Source: Streptomyces sp. NBC_00285 (lineage in GTDB: Bacteria > Actinomycetota > Actinomycetes > Streptomycetales > Streptomycetaceae). Taken from it: a stretch of DNA of 64,000 bases. A model generated the notes under the pieces. The model was not told the origin of the DNA. It saw nothing but the letters and a program-made list of their open reading frames with translations, and made no database searches. The stretch spans positions 6,076,001 to 6,140,000 of the forward strand of contig NZ_CP108055.1 in NCBI RefSeq assembly GCF_036174265.1, given 5' to 3'. Below are positions 1 through 8,233 of this stretch, in pieces. How positions within the stretch are numbered: position 1 is the stretch's first letter; every line of letters starts with the position of its first letter. The translations under genes were made by a program, and so were the position numbers.

Positions 1-1476
1 GGTGAGGCCGCCGAACCAGTCGGCGAACGGGCCGAGCGCCTTCTGGAGGATCGTCTTGATGTCCGCGAGGGTGTCGGCGCTCGCGCGGGCCGCGTCGAGG
101 AAGGACGCGCTTGCAGGCAGGTGGCCTTCGCGGGTGAGGCCCTGGAGGTAGCGCTGTGAGTCCTGGTAGCTGCCGCCGACGCTCGGGGCGTAGTCCTTGA
201 TCTTCTCTCGCGCCGTGTCGCCCGAGTCACCGCGCTTGCCGGCGTCTTCGATGAGCTGAAGTGCCTTTTCCGAGGAGAGCCCCTTGAGCCCCTGCTTCTC
301 CGGGTTCACGAGATTCCGCAGGAGTTCCGTCTGGTTGCGCATTGCTTCCAGGGACTGGCCCGAAAGCCCAGCAGCCCGGCCGTAGTTCGACAGGGACATC
401 GACAGCGAGCCGCCCTGCATGAGCTGGTCATGGAGCTGCTTCGACGACAGGCTGCTGAAGTCTCCGCCGTTCACCCGCTGCGCCAGACTGAGGGCGATGG
501 CCGCCGAGGAATTCTGCTTGCCACCCGCGAGCCGCGTCGGGGTGAGGCCGAACATCTGGCTGGCGTAAAACGCCTGCCCGGTGCCGAGTTCGTTCTGGAG
601 CTGAGCCCCGCCCTGCACGCCGAGCCCGGGGGTTATGTAGGCGGCCGAAGAAGCGCGGCTGAGCTGCCTTTGGACCTGAGACGAAGCACTCTGGAGCGTG
701 ATGTCGGTCGCGCCGCTGTAGAGATCCTCGTTGGAGGTGGCCCACATCATGGCGCCGCTGGACTTCAGATTGCGCCCCATGGACCGTGCCCGCGTGCCGG
801 CGCTGCCGCTCCAGTCCGGCGCGGCCAGGTTCATCCGGCGCTCGTACTGCCCGAGCTGCTCTTCGAACCCTCCGCTGTAGTACGACCGCGCGGCCCCGAC
901 CACGGCGCCGGTGACCTGACCCGCGAACGCGAGGCGGTTCATCGTGGTCTGCGTCGCCGACTGCTGGCGCAGACGCCGCATGTCCGCGTTCATGCGCGCC
1001 ATCGACCCGGAGAAGTTGTTCTCGCGGAGATCCCAGTCCCGGTCGATGCTGTCGGTGCGCGTCCGGTAGAGCGTCGACCCCTCCCGCAGACGCTGACGGG
1101 CTTCGTTCTCCTGGGCGAGCGTCGAGCGAGGGTTGTTGATGATGCCCATCTGGGTGCGCCGGTACTGCGCCCAGCGGATCTGCTGTTGCTGGACTTCGTC
1201 TTGCATCCGCTGGCGGGCGACGTTGTGCGCGGCCTGGGCCTGGAGGCTCTGCTGCTGGAGATTCCCTAGCTGGTGATCCTGGCGCGTCTGCCCGCCCATG
1301 GGGCCGTAGGCCCCCATGCCCATTGTGCCGAGGCCGGCCTGGCTGGCGAACCGATTGGTAAAGGTGGTGAACGCCCTTGTGAGGGCGTCGATTTGGCTCC
1401 CGAGGTTGTTTGTGCCGAAGAGCCGGCCGGCGCCGGGGTTGGGGGGCGGATTGGGCGGCGGGGGTGGTGTAGCCAC
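1..1476 (-). CDS. tail tape-measure protein, N-terminal part (runs off window)
   Basis: The open frame starts at GTG 1476 behind a strong AAAGGAGGG site and is still open at position 1, giving at least 492 codons. The protein begins with a Pro/Asn-rich stretch, then long Gln/Arg/Ala-rich helical segments, then a short hydrophobic Gly/Ala-rich segment. This composition, the size, and the place directly after a tail chaperone with a frameshift extension fit a tape measure, which sets tail length and is injected with the DNA. No peptidase or lysozyme domain is visible in this part. Function is inferred from synteny and composition; the C-terminus lies outside the window. Confidence 0.7.
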   Translation of the reverse strand, partial: MATPPPPPNPPPNPGAGRLFGTNNLGSQIDALTRAFTTFTNRFASQAGLGTMGMGAYGPMGGQTRQDHQLGNLQQQSLQAQAAHNVARQRMQDEVQQQQIRWAQYRRTQMGIINNPRSTLAQENEARQRLREGSTLYRTRTDSIDRDWDLRENNFSGSMARMNADMRRLRQQSATQTTMNRLAFAGQVTGAVVGAARSYYSGGFEEQLGQYERRMNLAAPDWSGSAGTRARSMGRNLKSSGAMMWATSNEDLYSGATDITLQSASSQVQRQLSRASSAAYITPGLGVQGGAQLQNELGTGQAFYASQMFGLTPTRLAGGKQNSSAAIALSLAQRVNGGDFSSLSSKQLHDQLMQGGSLSMSLSNYGRAAGLSGQSLEAMRNQTELLRNLVNPEKQGLKGLSSEKALQLIEDAGKRGDSGDTAREKIKDYAPSVGGSYQDSQRYLQGLTREGHLPASASFLDAARASADTLADIKTILQKALGPFADWFGGLT

Positions 1477-1620
1477 TTACGCCCTCCTTTCAATTTCCCA
1501 GGCAGCGCGGCGAATCCAGTGGCGCCGTTCTCGGATGGCGAGGTTCTTCAGCTCGGACAGACCCCAGTGGGGGTGGACTTGTGCGAGGACTTCGATTTCG
1601 CTGAACGCGCGGCGGTAGTC
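1477..1620 (-). CDS. frameshift extension of the tail chaperone (gpG-T-like)
   Basis: In the +1 frame relative to the upstream gene there is a 47-codon open stretch with protein-like composition (ending ...AAWEIERRA) that stops 1 nt before the tape-measure GTG. It has no ATG, GTG or TTG start after its last in-frame stop, so it can be translated only if ribosomes shift +1 (or -2) out of the chaperone gene. The zero-frame stop reads ATG-TGA-C; UGAC is the weak stop context used by the bacterial prfB +1 shift. Tail chaperone genes of many long-tailed phages make such a G/G-T pair. Slip site and efficiency are unproven. Confidence 0.6.
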   Translation of the reverse strand, partial: DYRRAFSEIEVLAQVHPHWGLSELKNLAIRERRHWIRRAAWEIERRA

Positions 1621-2476
1621 ACATTCCGCGAAACAGCATGGCCAGGTCGATTGGCAGCTTTACCTCCTCGCCGCACGTCTCGTGCGTGAAGGTGAATGCG
1701 TTGTACCGAGGGCCCGGCTGGGTGTCGGTGAGGTATTTCAGGATGGTCTGCCGGTCGCCCATCCACATGTGCGTGGCGGGCGGGCGCTTGATTACCGTCC
1801 CGTCGCCCTGGCGGACGCGCAGGACGCAGCGGTTGAGGATTTCTGAGTCCTGCTTGGCGCGGTTTCCGTCCTTGATGGCGAAGACGGCGGTCTGGTCCTC
1901 GCCGGTGGGCAGCCGGACGAATGCCATGGCGCCGTGGCGCAGAGGGACTTCGAATTCCGTCTGCTCCGGGTCGGCGAGGTGTGTGAAGGGAATTGCGCCG
2001 AGTGGGACGGTGAGGTCGATGAGTTCCTTGCAGTACGGGCAGGGAAGCTCTGTGAACTCGACGGTGTCGCCGAAGGTCGCGCGTCGTACTGCCATAACGA
2101 GCAACTCGCGGTCACCAATGAGGAGTTCGGCAGCGAGCTTGCGGTTCATGGTTTCGTTGCCGACGGTGCGTACGCCGCGCAGCAGCAGGGTGTCGAAGAC
2201 CTTGTACGAGCTGCTGCCGGCTGCGGCGATTGCTTCTTCGTCGGCCCCGGTGAGTTCCTTGACTTCTGCTTCGCGGTACCAGGTGCCGTCGCGGCAGATT
2301 CCCCGTTCGAGAGTGACGTGCTTCTCGCCGGGTGTGCTGATGACGGGTTCGCCGGAGTTCCGGTCCTCCTTGAGGAGCGCCTGGGTTGCTGCGGTGGCCG
2401 CCTCGGGGTTGTCCAGGCCCTTGATGGCCTGGTCGCCGAAGGAGGCGAAGTCGGGGAGCACGACGGGTTCGGGCAT
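1619..2476 (-). CDS. tail assembly chaperone, T4 base-plate-family-like
   Basis: A 285-residue protein sits between tail tube and tape measure, the standard place for the tail assembly chaperone. It has a CPYC pair (about residues 146-149) and a TCG near the C-terminus that could form a zinc site, as in the Pfam family called T4 bacteriophage base plate protein. The chaperone presumably coats the tape measure during tail assembly. The gene ends LAMLFRGM-TGA, and the +1 frame continues past this stop (next entry). Family assignment is from memory of motifs; the chaperone role is inferred from position and the frameshift architecture. Confidence 0.65.
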   Translation of the reverse strand: MPEPVVLPDFASFGDQAIKGLDNPEAATAATQALLKEDRNSGEPVISTPGEKHVTLERGICRDGTWYREAEVKELTGADEEAIAAAGSSSYKVFDTLLLRGVRTVGNETMNRKLAAELLIGDRELLVMAVRRATFGDTVEFTELPCPYCKELIDLTVPLGAIPFTHLADPEQTEFEVPLRHGAMAFVRLPTGEDQTAVFAIKDGNRAKQDSEILNRCVLRVRQGDGTVIKRPPATHMWMGDRQTILKYLTDTQPGPRYNAFTFTHETCGEEVKLPIDLAMLFRGM

Positions 2477-2506
2477 GATCGTTTCGTCCTTTGAGTGGGG
2501 TCCGAA

Positions 2507-3091
2507 TTACGGCAGGGAAACGCCGGTTCCGGGGCCGTACTTGCTGGCGATCTTGAAATCCCATCCCTCATGAGCGAGGGTGATCTGCTGGAGTTCCACG
2601 CCATTTGCGCCCGAGTCCAGATCCCCGAATGCAATGCTTGTGGGCCAGCAGTTGTAGACGCGCCAGCCCGCCTTGTAGGTGACGCTCGAAGTCGTCACCG
2701 GGTGGTCCAGCAGGAAAATGTCCATCGTCGCGCGGAAGTTGTACGAGCCGTTGTTTCCGCCCGTTCCCTGCATGACCATGAAAAGCTGCTTCAGCCAGGC
2801 GTAGATGTCCGAGTCGCCGCAGATGAGACCGCGCGAAAGGGTGATCGGAGCGAAGTCGCTCTGCCCTGGCATCTTTTGCGTTGTCGTGTTCATTCCGCCC
2901 TGGCGGTACACCACCACATCCGTGGTGATGGAAAGTCCGCTGACGGACATGAATCCGAGTTGATTGGAGCGCTTGCTGGAATCCAGCGTGGAGCCCGCCA
3001 GGTGAATCATCACCTGGAACTTGAAGTTCCTTAGCGGGTCCGTCTGGAGCTGCGCGAGCGACGGCTTCTGTGTGGTGGTAGTGGCTCCCAC
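2507..3091 (-). CDS. tail tube protein (contractile tail)
   Basis: A 194-residue protein of the gp19/TIGR02241 tail-tube type, with the typical segments NFKFQVMI near the start, MSVSGLSITTDVVVYRQGG in the middle, and WRVYNCWP...LAHEGWDF at the end. It polymerises into the inner tube of contractile tails, inside the sheath encoded just upstream. Start is GTG 3091 behind GAGAGGTG. The same family occurs in phage-like contractile injection systems, but terminase, portal and capsid genes here show that this is a phage. Its leader carries a hairpin shared with scaffold and capsid genes. Confidence 0.88.
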   Translation of the reverse strand: MGATTTTQKPSLAQLQTDPLRNFKFQVMIHLAGSTLDSSKRSNQLGFMSVSGLSITTDVVVYRQGGMNTTTQKMPGQSDFAPITLSRGLICGDSDIYAWLKQLFMVMQGTGGNNGSYNFRATMDIFLLDHPVTTSSVTYKAGWRVYNCWPTSIAFGDLDSGANGVELQQITLAHEGWDFKIASKYGPGTGVSLP

Positions 3092-3119
3092 GGGTCACCT
3101 CTCATTCCCTGTTGGAGGG

Positions 3120-3149
3120 CCGCCGTAGATGAATTGCAATGAGAGGCGG
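3120..3149 (-). promoter_or_regulatory. leader hairpin before tail tube (copy 3 of a shared element)
   Basis: In the mRNA, CCGCC pairs with GGCGG around a 20-nt loop containing TCTCATT...CATCT. The loop segment CCTCTCATT is also complementary to AATGAGAGG at the tail-tube ribosome site, so two exclusive folds are possible. The same arrangement precedes capsid and scaffold genes. Confidence 0.6.
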
Positions 3150-3169
3150 TACGGCTGGTGTGGCGTCGG

Positions 3170-5164
3170 TCAGGCGGTGGACTCGACGGACGTGGTGGTC
3201 GTGGAGATTCCGCCCTGGTACTGCGAGATCTCGATCACGATGAATTCCGCCGGGCTGGCGAGCGCGACGCCGACCTGAATGTGGATTTCGCCGTTGGCGA
3301 CGGTCTGGCTCGTGTTGTTGGTCTCGTCACAGACCACGAAGAAAGCCTGATCCGGAACGCTCGACTGGAGCTGGTCGGCCTGAGTGAGCGTGAGGAGCTG
3401 CTGCGTCACCAGCGCGTTGAGCGTCTGCCACAGCTCGGGCCCGTTGGGTTCGAAGACTGCGAACCGGGTGACGTCCTCCAGGAGGTTCTCCAGGTAGGTC
3501 AGCATGCGCCGGACGGAGATGTACCGGTCCGGCATGCCCTGGCGCAGCGTGCGGGCGCCCATGATGCAGAGACCGCTCTGCGGCACCGGCCGGATGATGT
3601 TGCAGCCGACCTGGTTGAGCGTGTCGAGCTGCTCGAACGTGAAGTTGTTCTCGACACCGACGGCGCCGATCAGGCTGTAGGCGACTCCGGCCGGGGACCG
3701 GTTGGGGCCCACAGCCGCGTCCGCCTGCGCGAACTGCCCCATGACGGCCCCGGCCGGCGGCAGCATGCGCGTGGAGGAGACGGAGGAGCCAGCCGGGTCG
3801 GCCACCTGAACCCACGGCCCGTAGAACGCCGCGTACGAGGACTGGGGGGAGTAACCACCCACCGTTTCCACGTACTTGTTCGCGGCGACATCCGCAGCGA
3901 TCGGTGCCGGCTGGCGGGGGGCATCGAGCACCAAAAACGCGCCGCGCCTCTGCTCGACCCAGGCGAGGACGGAGTTGATCTGGGTCTGCGGCGGGATGTG
4001 GTCCGTGAGGGACGTGTTGCCGCACAGGTTGAGCAGCAGCACGTCGGAGATGGACCCGAACTGCGCGGCGAGCTGCTCGGCGAGGTTGACCGCCAAGACA
4101 CCGTCGGCGCCGTCTTCCAGAGGGGCGTCCGCGACGTACTCGGGCTGCCAGGAAGCGTCCGGGGTGGCGCTGGTGCCCGGCGTCGTCGAGGTCGGCGGGA
4201 GCATGTTCTGGACGGAGACGTACGTCGAGCCGCCCTTGCTGGAGTTGATCAGACCGACGATGTAGCGCGGGTCGCCGGGATTGAGGGAGACGTCCTGCCA
4301 GGTCTCCACGAGCGAGGACTGCGCGGCGGAGCCGTACTTGACGAAGAGATGGAACCGGCCCGACGTCCAGGAGGGCGCGGTCGTGATGAAGACCTTGTTG
4401 CCGTAGGCGCCGCGTCCCCGGGCGGTGACCTGGAGCGCGTCGACCGCCGTGTAACCGGGCGCCGTGTCGAAGGTCGCGGCCGTCGTCATCGGGTCGCCGG
4501 CCGTGGCCCCCTTGTACGGGGTGATCTGCACCGAGTACGTGATGTCCGGCCCGAGATCGGTGAACGCGGCCGTGGGCTTGCCGCTCGCGGGCTGGGCCAC
4601 CCACACCGTCTTGGAGAAGCTGCCCTCGTCCGGTCGCGTGACGACCACCTGGTAGGCATCCACGTCGGCCAACGGCGTGATCGCGTCCCACTCGACCTGG
4701 AAGGCCGTCTGCTCAGGGTTCGCGGTGACTGGGGCGACGGGCGCCGTCAGGGTCACGTTGGTGACCTTCGGCGTCGGCTTCGTGCCGGCGCCGCTCGGGG
4801 CAGTGCCGTCAGGGGTGGCGACGATGTTCTCCGGCGGCGGAAGCGGCGTGTTCTTGACGAGCAGCCGCGCGGCCACGGAATCCGTGGGAGTGGCCCGCAA
4901 AATCCACGCCTGCTGGCCGCCGTTGGCAAAATACTCGTAGACCTGGAAAGGGAGGTAGTTGAGGCCGTTCCCGAACCCGCCGTAGAGCGACATGAACTGC
5001 TCCCACGACGTCACCTTCACCGGGTTCGAGGGCCCCGCGTCGTGAGTGCCGACGAAGGTCGCGACCGCGAGCCCCGGTGGAGAGATGGGCTGCGGCAGGG
5101 GGTTCAGCGATTCGGTGATGTACACACCGGGCCGCTTGTAGGCGAAAGTCGTGGGCGTGGTCAT
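3170..5164 (-). CDS. tail sheath protein with inserted Fn3-like domain
   Basis: A 664-residue contractile tail sheath. The N-terminus has the usual RPGVYITE motif. The C-terminal half has the conserved sheath region (NIIRPVPQSGLCIMGARTL, then RRMLTYLENLLEDVTRFAVFEPN) and a final strand rich in Ser/Thr. Between them, about residues 132-235, lies a fibronectin-III-like insert (PKVTNVTL...YQVVVTR...ITYSVQITPYKG). I chose ATG 5164 because GGGAG lies 9 nt upstream; the frame is open further upstream only by chance. It overlaps the end of the tail-terminator gene region by close spacing. The insert probably decorates the tail outside. Confidence 0.92.
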   Translation of the reverse strand: MTTPTTFAYKRPGVYITESLNPLPQPISPPGLAVATFVGTHDAGPSNPVKVTSWEQFMSLYGGFGNGLNYLPFQVYEYFANGGQQAWILRATPTDSVAARLLVKNTPLPPPENIVATPDGTAPSGAGTKPTPKVTNVTLTAPVAPVTANPEQTAFQVEWDAITPLADVDAYQVVVTRPDEGSFSKTVWVAQPASGKPTAAFTDLGPDITYSVQITPYKGATAGDPMTTAATFDTAPGYTAVDALQVTARGRGAYGNKVFITTAPSWTSGRFHLFVKYGSAAQSSLVETWQDVSLNPGDPRYIVGLINSSKGGSTYVSVQNMLPPTSTTPGTSATPDASWQPEYVADAPLEDGADGVLAVNLAEQLAAQFGSISDVLLLNLCGNTSLTDHIPPQTQINSVLAWVEQRRGAFLVLDAPRQPAPIAADVAANKYVETVGGYSPQSSYAAFYGPWVQVADPAGSSVSSTRMLPPAGAVMGQFAQADAAVGPNRSPAGVAYSLIGAVGVENNFTFEQLDTLNQVGCNIIRPVPQSGLCIMGARTLRQGMPDRYISVRRMLTYLENLLEDVTRFAVFEPNGPELWQTLNALVTQQLLTLTQADQLQSSVPDQAFFVVCDETNNTSQTVANGEIHIQVGVALASPAEFIVIEISQYQGGISTTTTSVESTA

Positions 5165-5169
5165 CAGCA

Positions 5170-6120
5170 TCAGCTCCCAGGGGGTGCGGGCGAGACGGTG
5201 AGCGTCAGGGCGGCCGAGGCGACCTGCGGGGCGAAATCGGAGTCGCGGGCGGAGACCAGGAACTGCGCCGGCGAACCGGTGGGGGCCTGGGGCGTGCCGA
5301 AGACGACACCGCTGTGTGACAGGGCCAGGCCGGCGGGGAGGTGGGAGCCTTCGGGGAGCGACCAATGCACCTCGCCGTGGCCCCCGGTACTGCCCAGGGC
5401 CTGGCGGTAGGGGTGGCCGGCGGTCGCGGCTGGCAAGGTCGCCGTGCTGATCGACAGCAGGGCCTTGGTGACCTCGTAGGTGGGAGACCAGGGCCGGGTG
5501 GTGCCCTCGTCCCACGCCTGCTTGTCGAGGAGGTCGATCAGGACGCGCTGAGCCGGGGTAAGGTCCCGGATCTCGTCGGCGAATATCTCGCTGGAAACGC
5601 GAAGGGCCCAGGTAGCGCAGAAGAGCCGCTTTCCCTGCTCGTCCTTGCTCTCGGTGTAATCGGGCCCACCGAGAAGGTCCAGCCGCCGTACAGTTCCGTC
5701 CTCGCCGATCGGCAGATACCCGAAGCGGGGAGGAAGGAAGTCGAACTGCATCAAGGCGCCGGTCAGCTCGATGATGTGCAGCTCTTTCCGGGCGTACACA
5801 TCCACCTGGTAGTCGATGTTGATCGGAATCGGCATCTGAGCCATGTACGGCGACTGCGTCGGGTCGCTCATGTCGGCCCACGGCTCGTAGCCCTCTGGCG
5901 CGTAATGCAGGTTCACTACTCCCCGGCTCTCACGTTCGGGGTCCCGCGAGATCGCCGTGTGAGATATCAGCGCCAGAGGATAGGTCAAGTCCGCCAGTTC
6001 GTACTCGGGGCTCTTGTACCTGACGGTGACTTTGCGGCCCGTACCGGAGGTCGAGTCATGCACCACCAGGCCCTGGAACTTATGCTTCAGGGCCGCGTCT
6101 TCGTTCAGAAGAAAGGGCAC
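5170..6120 (-). CDS. tail terminator/completion-type protein with C-terminal Ig-like (He_PIG) domain
   Basis: A 316-residue protein directly upstream of the sheath. Residues 1-220 form a mixed alpha/beta domain without a motif I can name; its place suggests a gp15-like tail terminator or neck-to-tail protein. Residues about 225-316 look like a putative-Ig (He_PIG) domain, with LPAGLAL...GVVFGTPQAPTGS and AALTLTVSPAPPG. Such Ig folds occur on actinophage virions and may bind cell-surface sugars. Role of the N-terminal part is inferred from gene order only. Confidence 0.55.
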   Translation of the reverse strand: MPFLLNEDAALKHKFQGLVVHDSTSGTGRKVTVRYKSPEYELADLTYPLALISHTAISRDPERESRGVVNLHYAPEGYEPWADMSDPTQSPYMAQMPIPINIDYQVDVYARKELHIIELTGALMQFDFLPPRFGYLPIGEDGTVRRLDLLGGPDYTESKDEQGKRLFCATWALRVSSEIFADEIRDLTPAQRVLIDLLDKQAWDEGTTRPWSPTYEVTKALLSISTATLPAATAGHPYRQALGSTGGHGEVHWSLPEGSHLPAGLALSHSGVVFGTPQAPTGSPAQFLVSARDSDFAPQVASAALTLTVSPAPPGS

Positions 6121-6211
6121 GGAACTCTCCGGTATGGGCAGATGTGGATCGCCCCACCAGAATGAGTCCGGCTATTTGGGAGTGGTTAATTCTGGACGCC
6201 GGGCATGCAGG

Positions 6212-6292
6212 TCAGAAGAGGCCCGTGATCTTCAGAACGACCACGACGAGGAGAATGACCAACACCACACCGACGATCTGCGCAATAGTCAT
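6212..6292 (-). CDS. 26-residue single-span membrane peptide
   Basis: A short gene starts at ATG 6292 behind GAGAGGGAAAG. The peptide is almost entirely one transmembrane helix (IVGVVLVILLVVVVLKITG). It lies between the tail-terminator gene and a small acidic protein in the late operon. I do not recognise it; lysis-linked or membrane-anchoring roles are possible. The codon pattern and ribosome site support expression, but no homologue is known to me. Confidence 0.45.
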   Translation of the reverse strand: MTIAQIVGVVLVILLVVVVLKITGLF

Positions 6293-6352
6293 GACGCTTT
6301 CCCTCTCGGTAGGCGGGGTCTGCGACCAATGCCGGCCGCAGACCCCGCAGCT

Positions 6353-6643
6353 CTACTGCTGGTCCTGGTGGCCGTGCTTGCCCTGGTTGCCCTCCGGGCC
6401 CCGGCCACCGTGCCCGGCCTGCGCCTCGTCCTGGTCGTCCTGGGCGTCGTCCCCGTCGGCCGGCTGCTCCGGCGCGAACGCCCCGTCGGACGCGTAGTAG
6501 TAGCCCTCGGCTCGCGCCTCCGACTCCAGCATCAGGTGCGTGCCCTCCTGCACCGGGTACTGCGACGGGTCGTCCAGCTCGAACGGGCCGGCCTTGATCG
6601 CCTTGTCCCACGACTCGTTCGAGACAGCGACATAGGTAGACAT
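6353..6643 (-). CDS. small late protein with acidic, Gly/Gln-rich tail
   Basis: A 96-residue protein with a folded-looking N-terminal half (YVAVSNESWDKAIKAGPFELDD...) and a disordered tail rich in Asp, Gln, Gly and His. It sits between the adhesin gene and the tail genes and is preceded by a GGAACC/AGGAGG-like region. Possibly a minor virion or head-tail joining protein. No family recognised. Confidence 0.55.
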   Translation of the reverse strand: MSTYVAVSNESWDKAIKAGPFELDDPSQYPVQEGTHLMLESEARAEGYYYASDGAFAPEQPADGDDAQDDQDEAQAGHGGRGPEGNQGKHGHQDQQ

Positions 6644-6727
6644 CGGTTCCTCCTAGGAAAGGGCAAGGGCGAGCACAAAACGGAACTCGAATTTGAGCGT
6701 CGCATGCGGCCTATACGAAGGAATAAT

Positions 6728-8014
6728 TCAGAACCACGCGGTACCGGACCACGCCTTGACCGGCTTGGCGGTCCAGGCACTGCCTGACCACACCTTCACC
6801 GGTTTCTGCACCCACGCACTTCCTGTCCACACCTTGGGGATAGTGGTGGGGATGGTGTTCACGTTGTCGACCTCGGCCGGGGTAGTGACGCTCCCCGAGT
6901 CCGCGTAGCCCTCGAAATTGGTGCGCAGCGTCCCGAATTTGAGCCACTGCGTCGTCGCCATACTGCGGCGGACAGTCCACGTCACCGCGTCAGGAGATGT
7001 CTCCCAGTAGAACGTGCCGGCGGCCTCTCGGAACCGCCACCACCTGTGAGTGACCGGATTGAACGCCAGCGTTGTGGGCGTCGCGTCGAAGTAGCCGACG
7101 CAGTTCTCGAAGGTCAGATTGCCCGTGGCGAGCGTGTACTTAGTGCGGATGAATGTTCCATCGTCCACGGGGCCGAGAACGATGGCGGAGAAGTTGGTAC
7201 CGGTGCCGCCTGTCGGCAGATTCACGACCTCGAAATAGTGGGTCGAGTTCACCATTTCGTACCCGACGTCCGTAGCCATCAGGCCCGGGTACTGGTCATT
7301 CGCGGCGACGGCCGCGCGCTTCCACGTCGCGTTCCAGAAGGTTCCGCCCCAGTACACGAAGCGGCTGCCGATGCCCGTGGAGAACTTGTCCACGATCTCC
7401 GCTGTAGGCGCGTTGAACAGCCCGTCGGCGCCGGAGAATTCGACCCAGCCCGGGTTGGTGGTGACGGCCGTCGCGGTGTTCACCAGGTCCGTCGTACCGG
7501 CCGCCCCGTAGTACAAGGTGCCCGTGTGGGACGCGGTCACGGTGTTCGTGGCCTGGAACCCGAACTCGACGACGAGGCGGTCCCCGGTTTGAAGCGCCAC
7601 GGACCCGAGGGCCTGCCCCGTGGCTTCGCCGCCCGCCGCAGTCGTCGGCCACACGCCACTGCCTTGCCAGTTGTCGAGCAGAGTGCCGCGCACCGTGTCG
7701 CTGTCCCCGGTGGTCACGTACATGTGCACGCGGGTCACGAGGGCCGAGGTGCCGGAGGACTGCATGCGTCCGATCGCGAACGACACGGTGCCCGAGAGAG
7801 TGCCTGCCTTGCGGGCCGGCGGGCTGATCCACCGGCCGAGCAACGAGCTGTTCTCCGAGGCCGAAGTCTCCGCCACGGCCGACGTCGTCGAGGCGCCTGC
7901 GGGCTGCCGTCCGAGCAGTGCGGCGACGGCGGAGGTGGCATTCGTCCACGCGCCTCGCTTGGTGGCCGGCGTGTAGGGCGCGGCAGAGCTGGTGAGCCAG
8001 AATCGAGTCGCCAC
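6728..8014 (-). CDS. putative receptor-binding/adhesin structural protein with C-terminal Trp repeats
   Basis: A 428-residue, Thr/Gly/Ala-rich, beta-type protein starting at GTG 8014. The C-terminus contains three tandem copies of a roughly 13-residue unit of the form (K/P)VWxGSAWxxKPVK, which look like small aromatic cell-wall- or sugar-binding repeats. The gene follows two fibre-like genes in the same direction with tight spacing (9 bp). Position and composition suggest a surface fibre tip or spike. The function is inference; no catalytic motif is seen. Confidence 0.55.
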   Translation of the reverse strand: MATRFWLTSSAAPYTPATKRGAWTNATSAVAALLGRQPAGASTTSAVAETSASENSSLLGRWISPPARKAGTLSGTVSFAIGRMQSSGTSALVTRVHMYVTTGDSDTVRGTLLDNWQGSGVWPTTAAGGEATGQALGSVALQTGDRLVVEFGFQATNTVTASHTGTLYYGAAGTTDLVNTATAVTTNPGWVEFSGADGLFNAPTAEIVDKFSTGIGSRFVYWGGTFWNATWKRAAVAANDQYPGLMATDVGYEMVNSTHYFEVVNLPTGGTGTNFSAIVLGPVDDGTFIRTKYTLATGNLTFENCVGYFDATPTTLAFNPVTHRWWRFREAAGTFYWETSPDAVTWTVRRSMATTQWLKFGTLRTNFEGYADSGSVTTPAEVDNVNTIPTTIPKVWTGSAWVQKPVKVWSGSAWTAKPVKAWSGTAWF

Positions 8015-8023
8015 GGCGCATCC

Positions 8024-8233
8024 TCAGTTCGTGTCTATCCACACGTCACCCACGGCCGGGGTCGCGGGCGCGGTGACACCGACGGTGATCTTGGGTGTGG
8101 GTAGCTGGGCCTGGGGGACTTTGGCTGTGGCGTCCAGGCTGGCCACCCCGTTGGCGGCGCCGACCTTGTCCGTGGAGACGACGTTGCCCCCCGTGGCGGG
8201 CACGGTCTGAGACGCGAGCTGCCGGGCTGGCAT
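8024..8233 (-). CDS. short tail-fibre-like protein
   Basis: A 69-residue protein containing the motif VASLDATAKVPQAQLP, common in phage tail-fibre connector segments, then GDVWIDTN at the C-terminus. Its start overlaps the stop of the upstream fibre gene (8233), so translation is probably coupled. It may be a separate small fibre subunit or a linker module that was once fused to its neighbours. Confidence 0.6.
   Translation of the reverse strand: MPARQLASQTVPATGGNVVSTDKVGAANGVASLDATAKVPQAQLPTPKITVGVTAPATPAVGDVWIDTN

Noticed and set aside
1619..5164. Extracellular contractile injection system (CIS) of Streptomyces, given the tail tube and sheath families
   Set aside because: Terminase, portal, scaffold, capsid and serine integrase show a complete phage; CIS clusters lack them.
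3158..5410. Long plus-strand frame of about 750 codons opposite the sheath gene
   Set aside because: Arg/Gly/Val-rich shadow caused by high third-position GC of the sheath gene.
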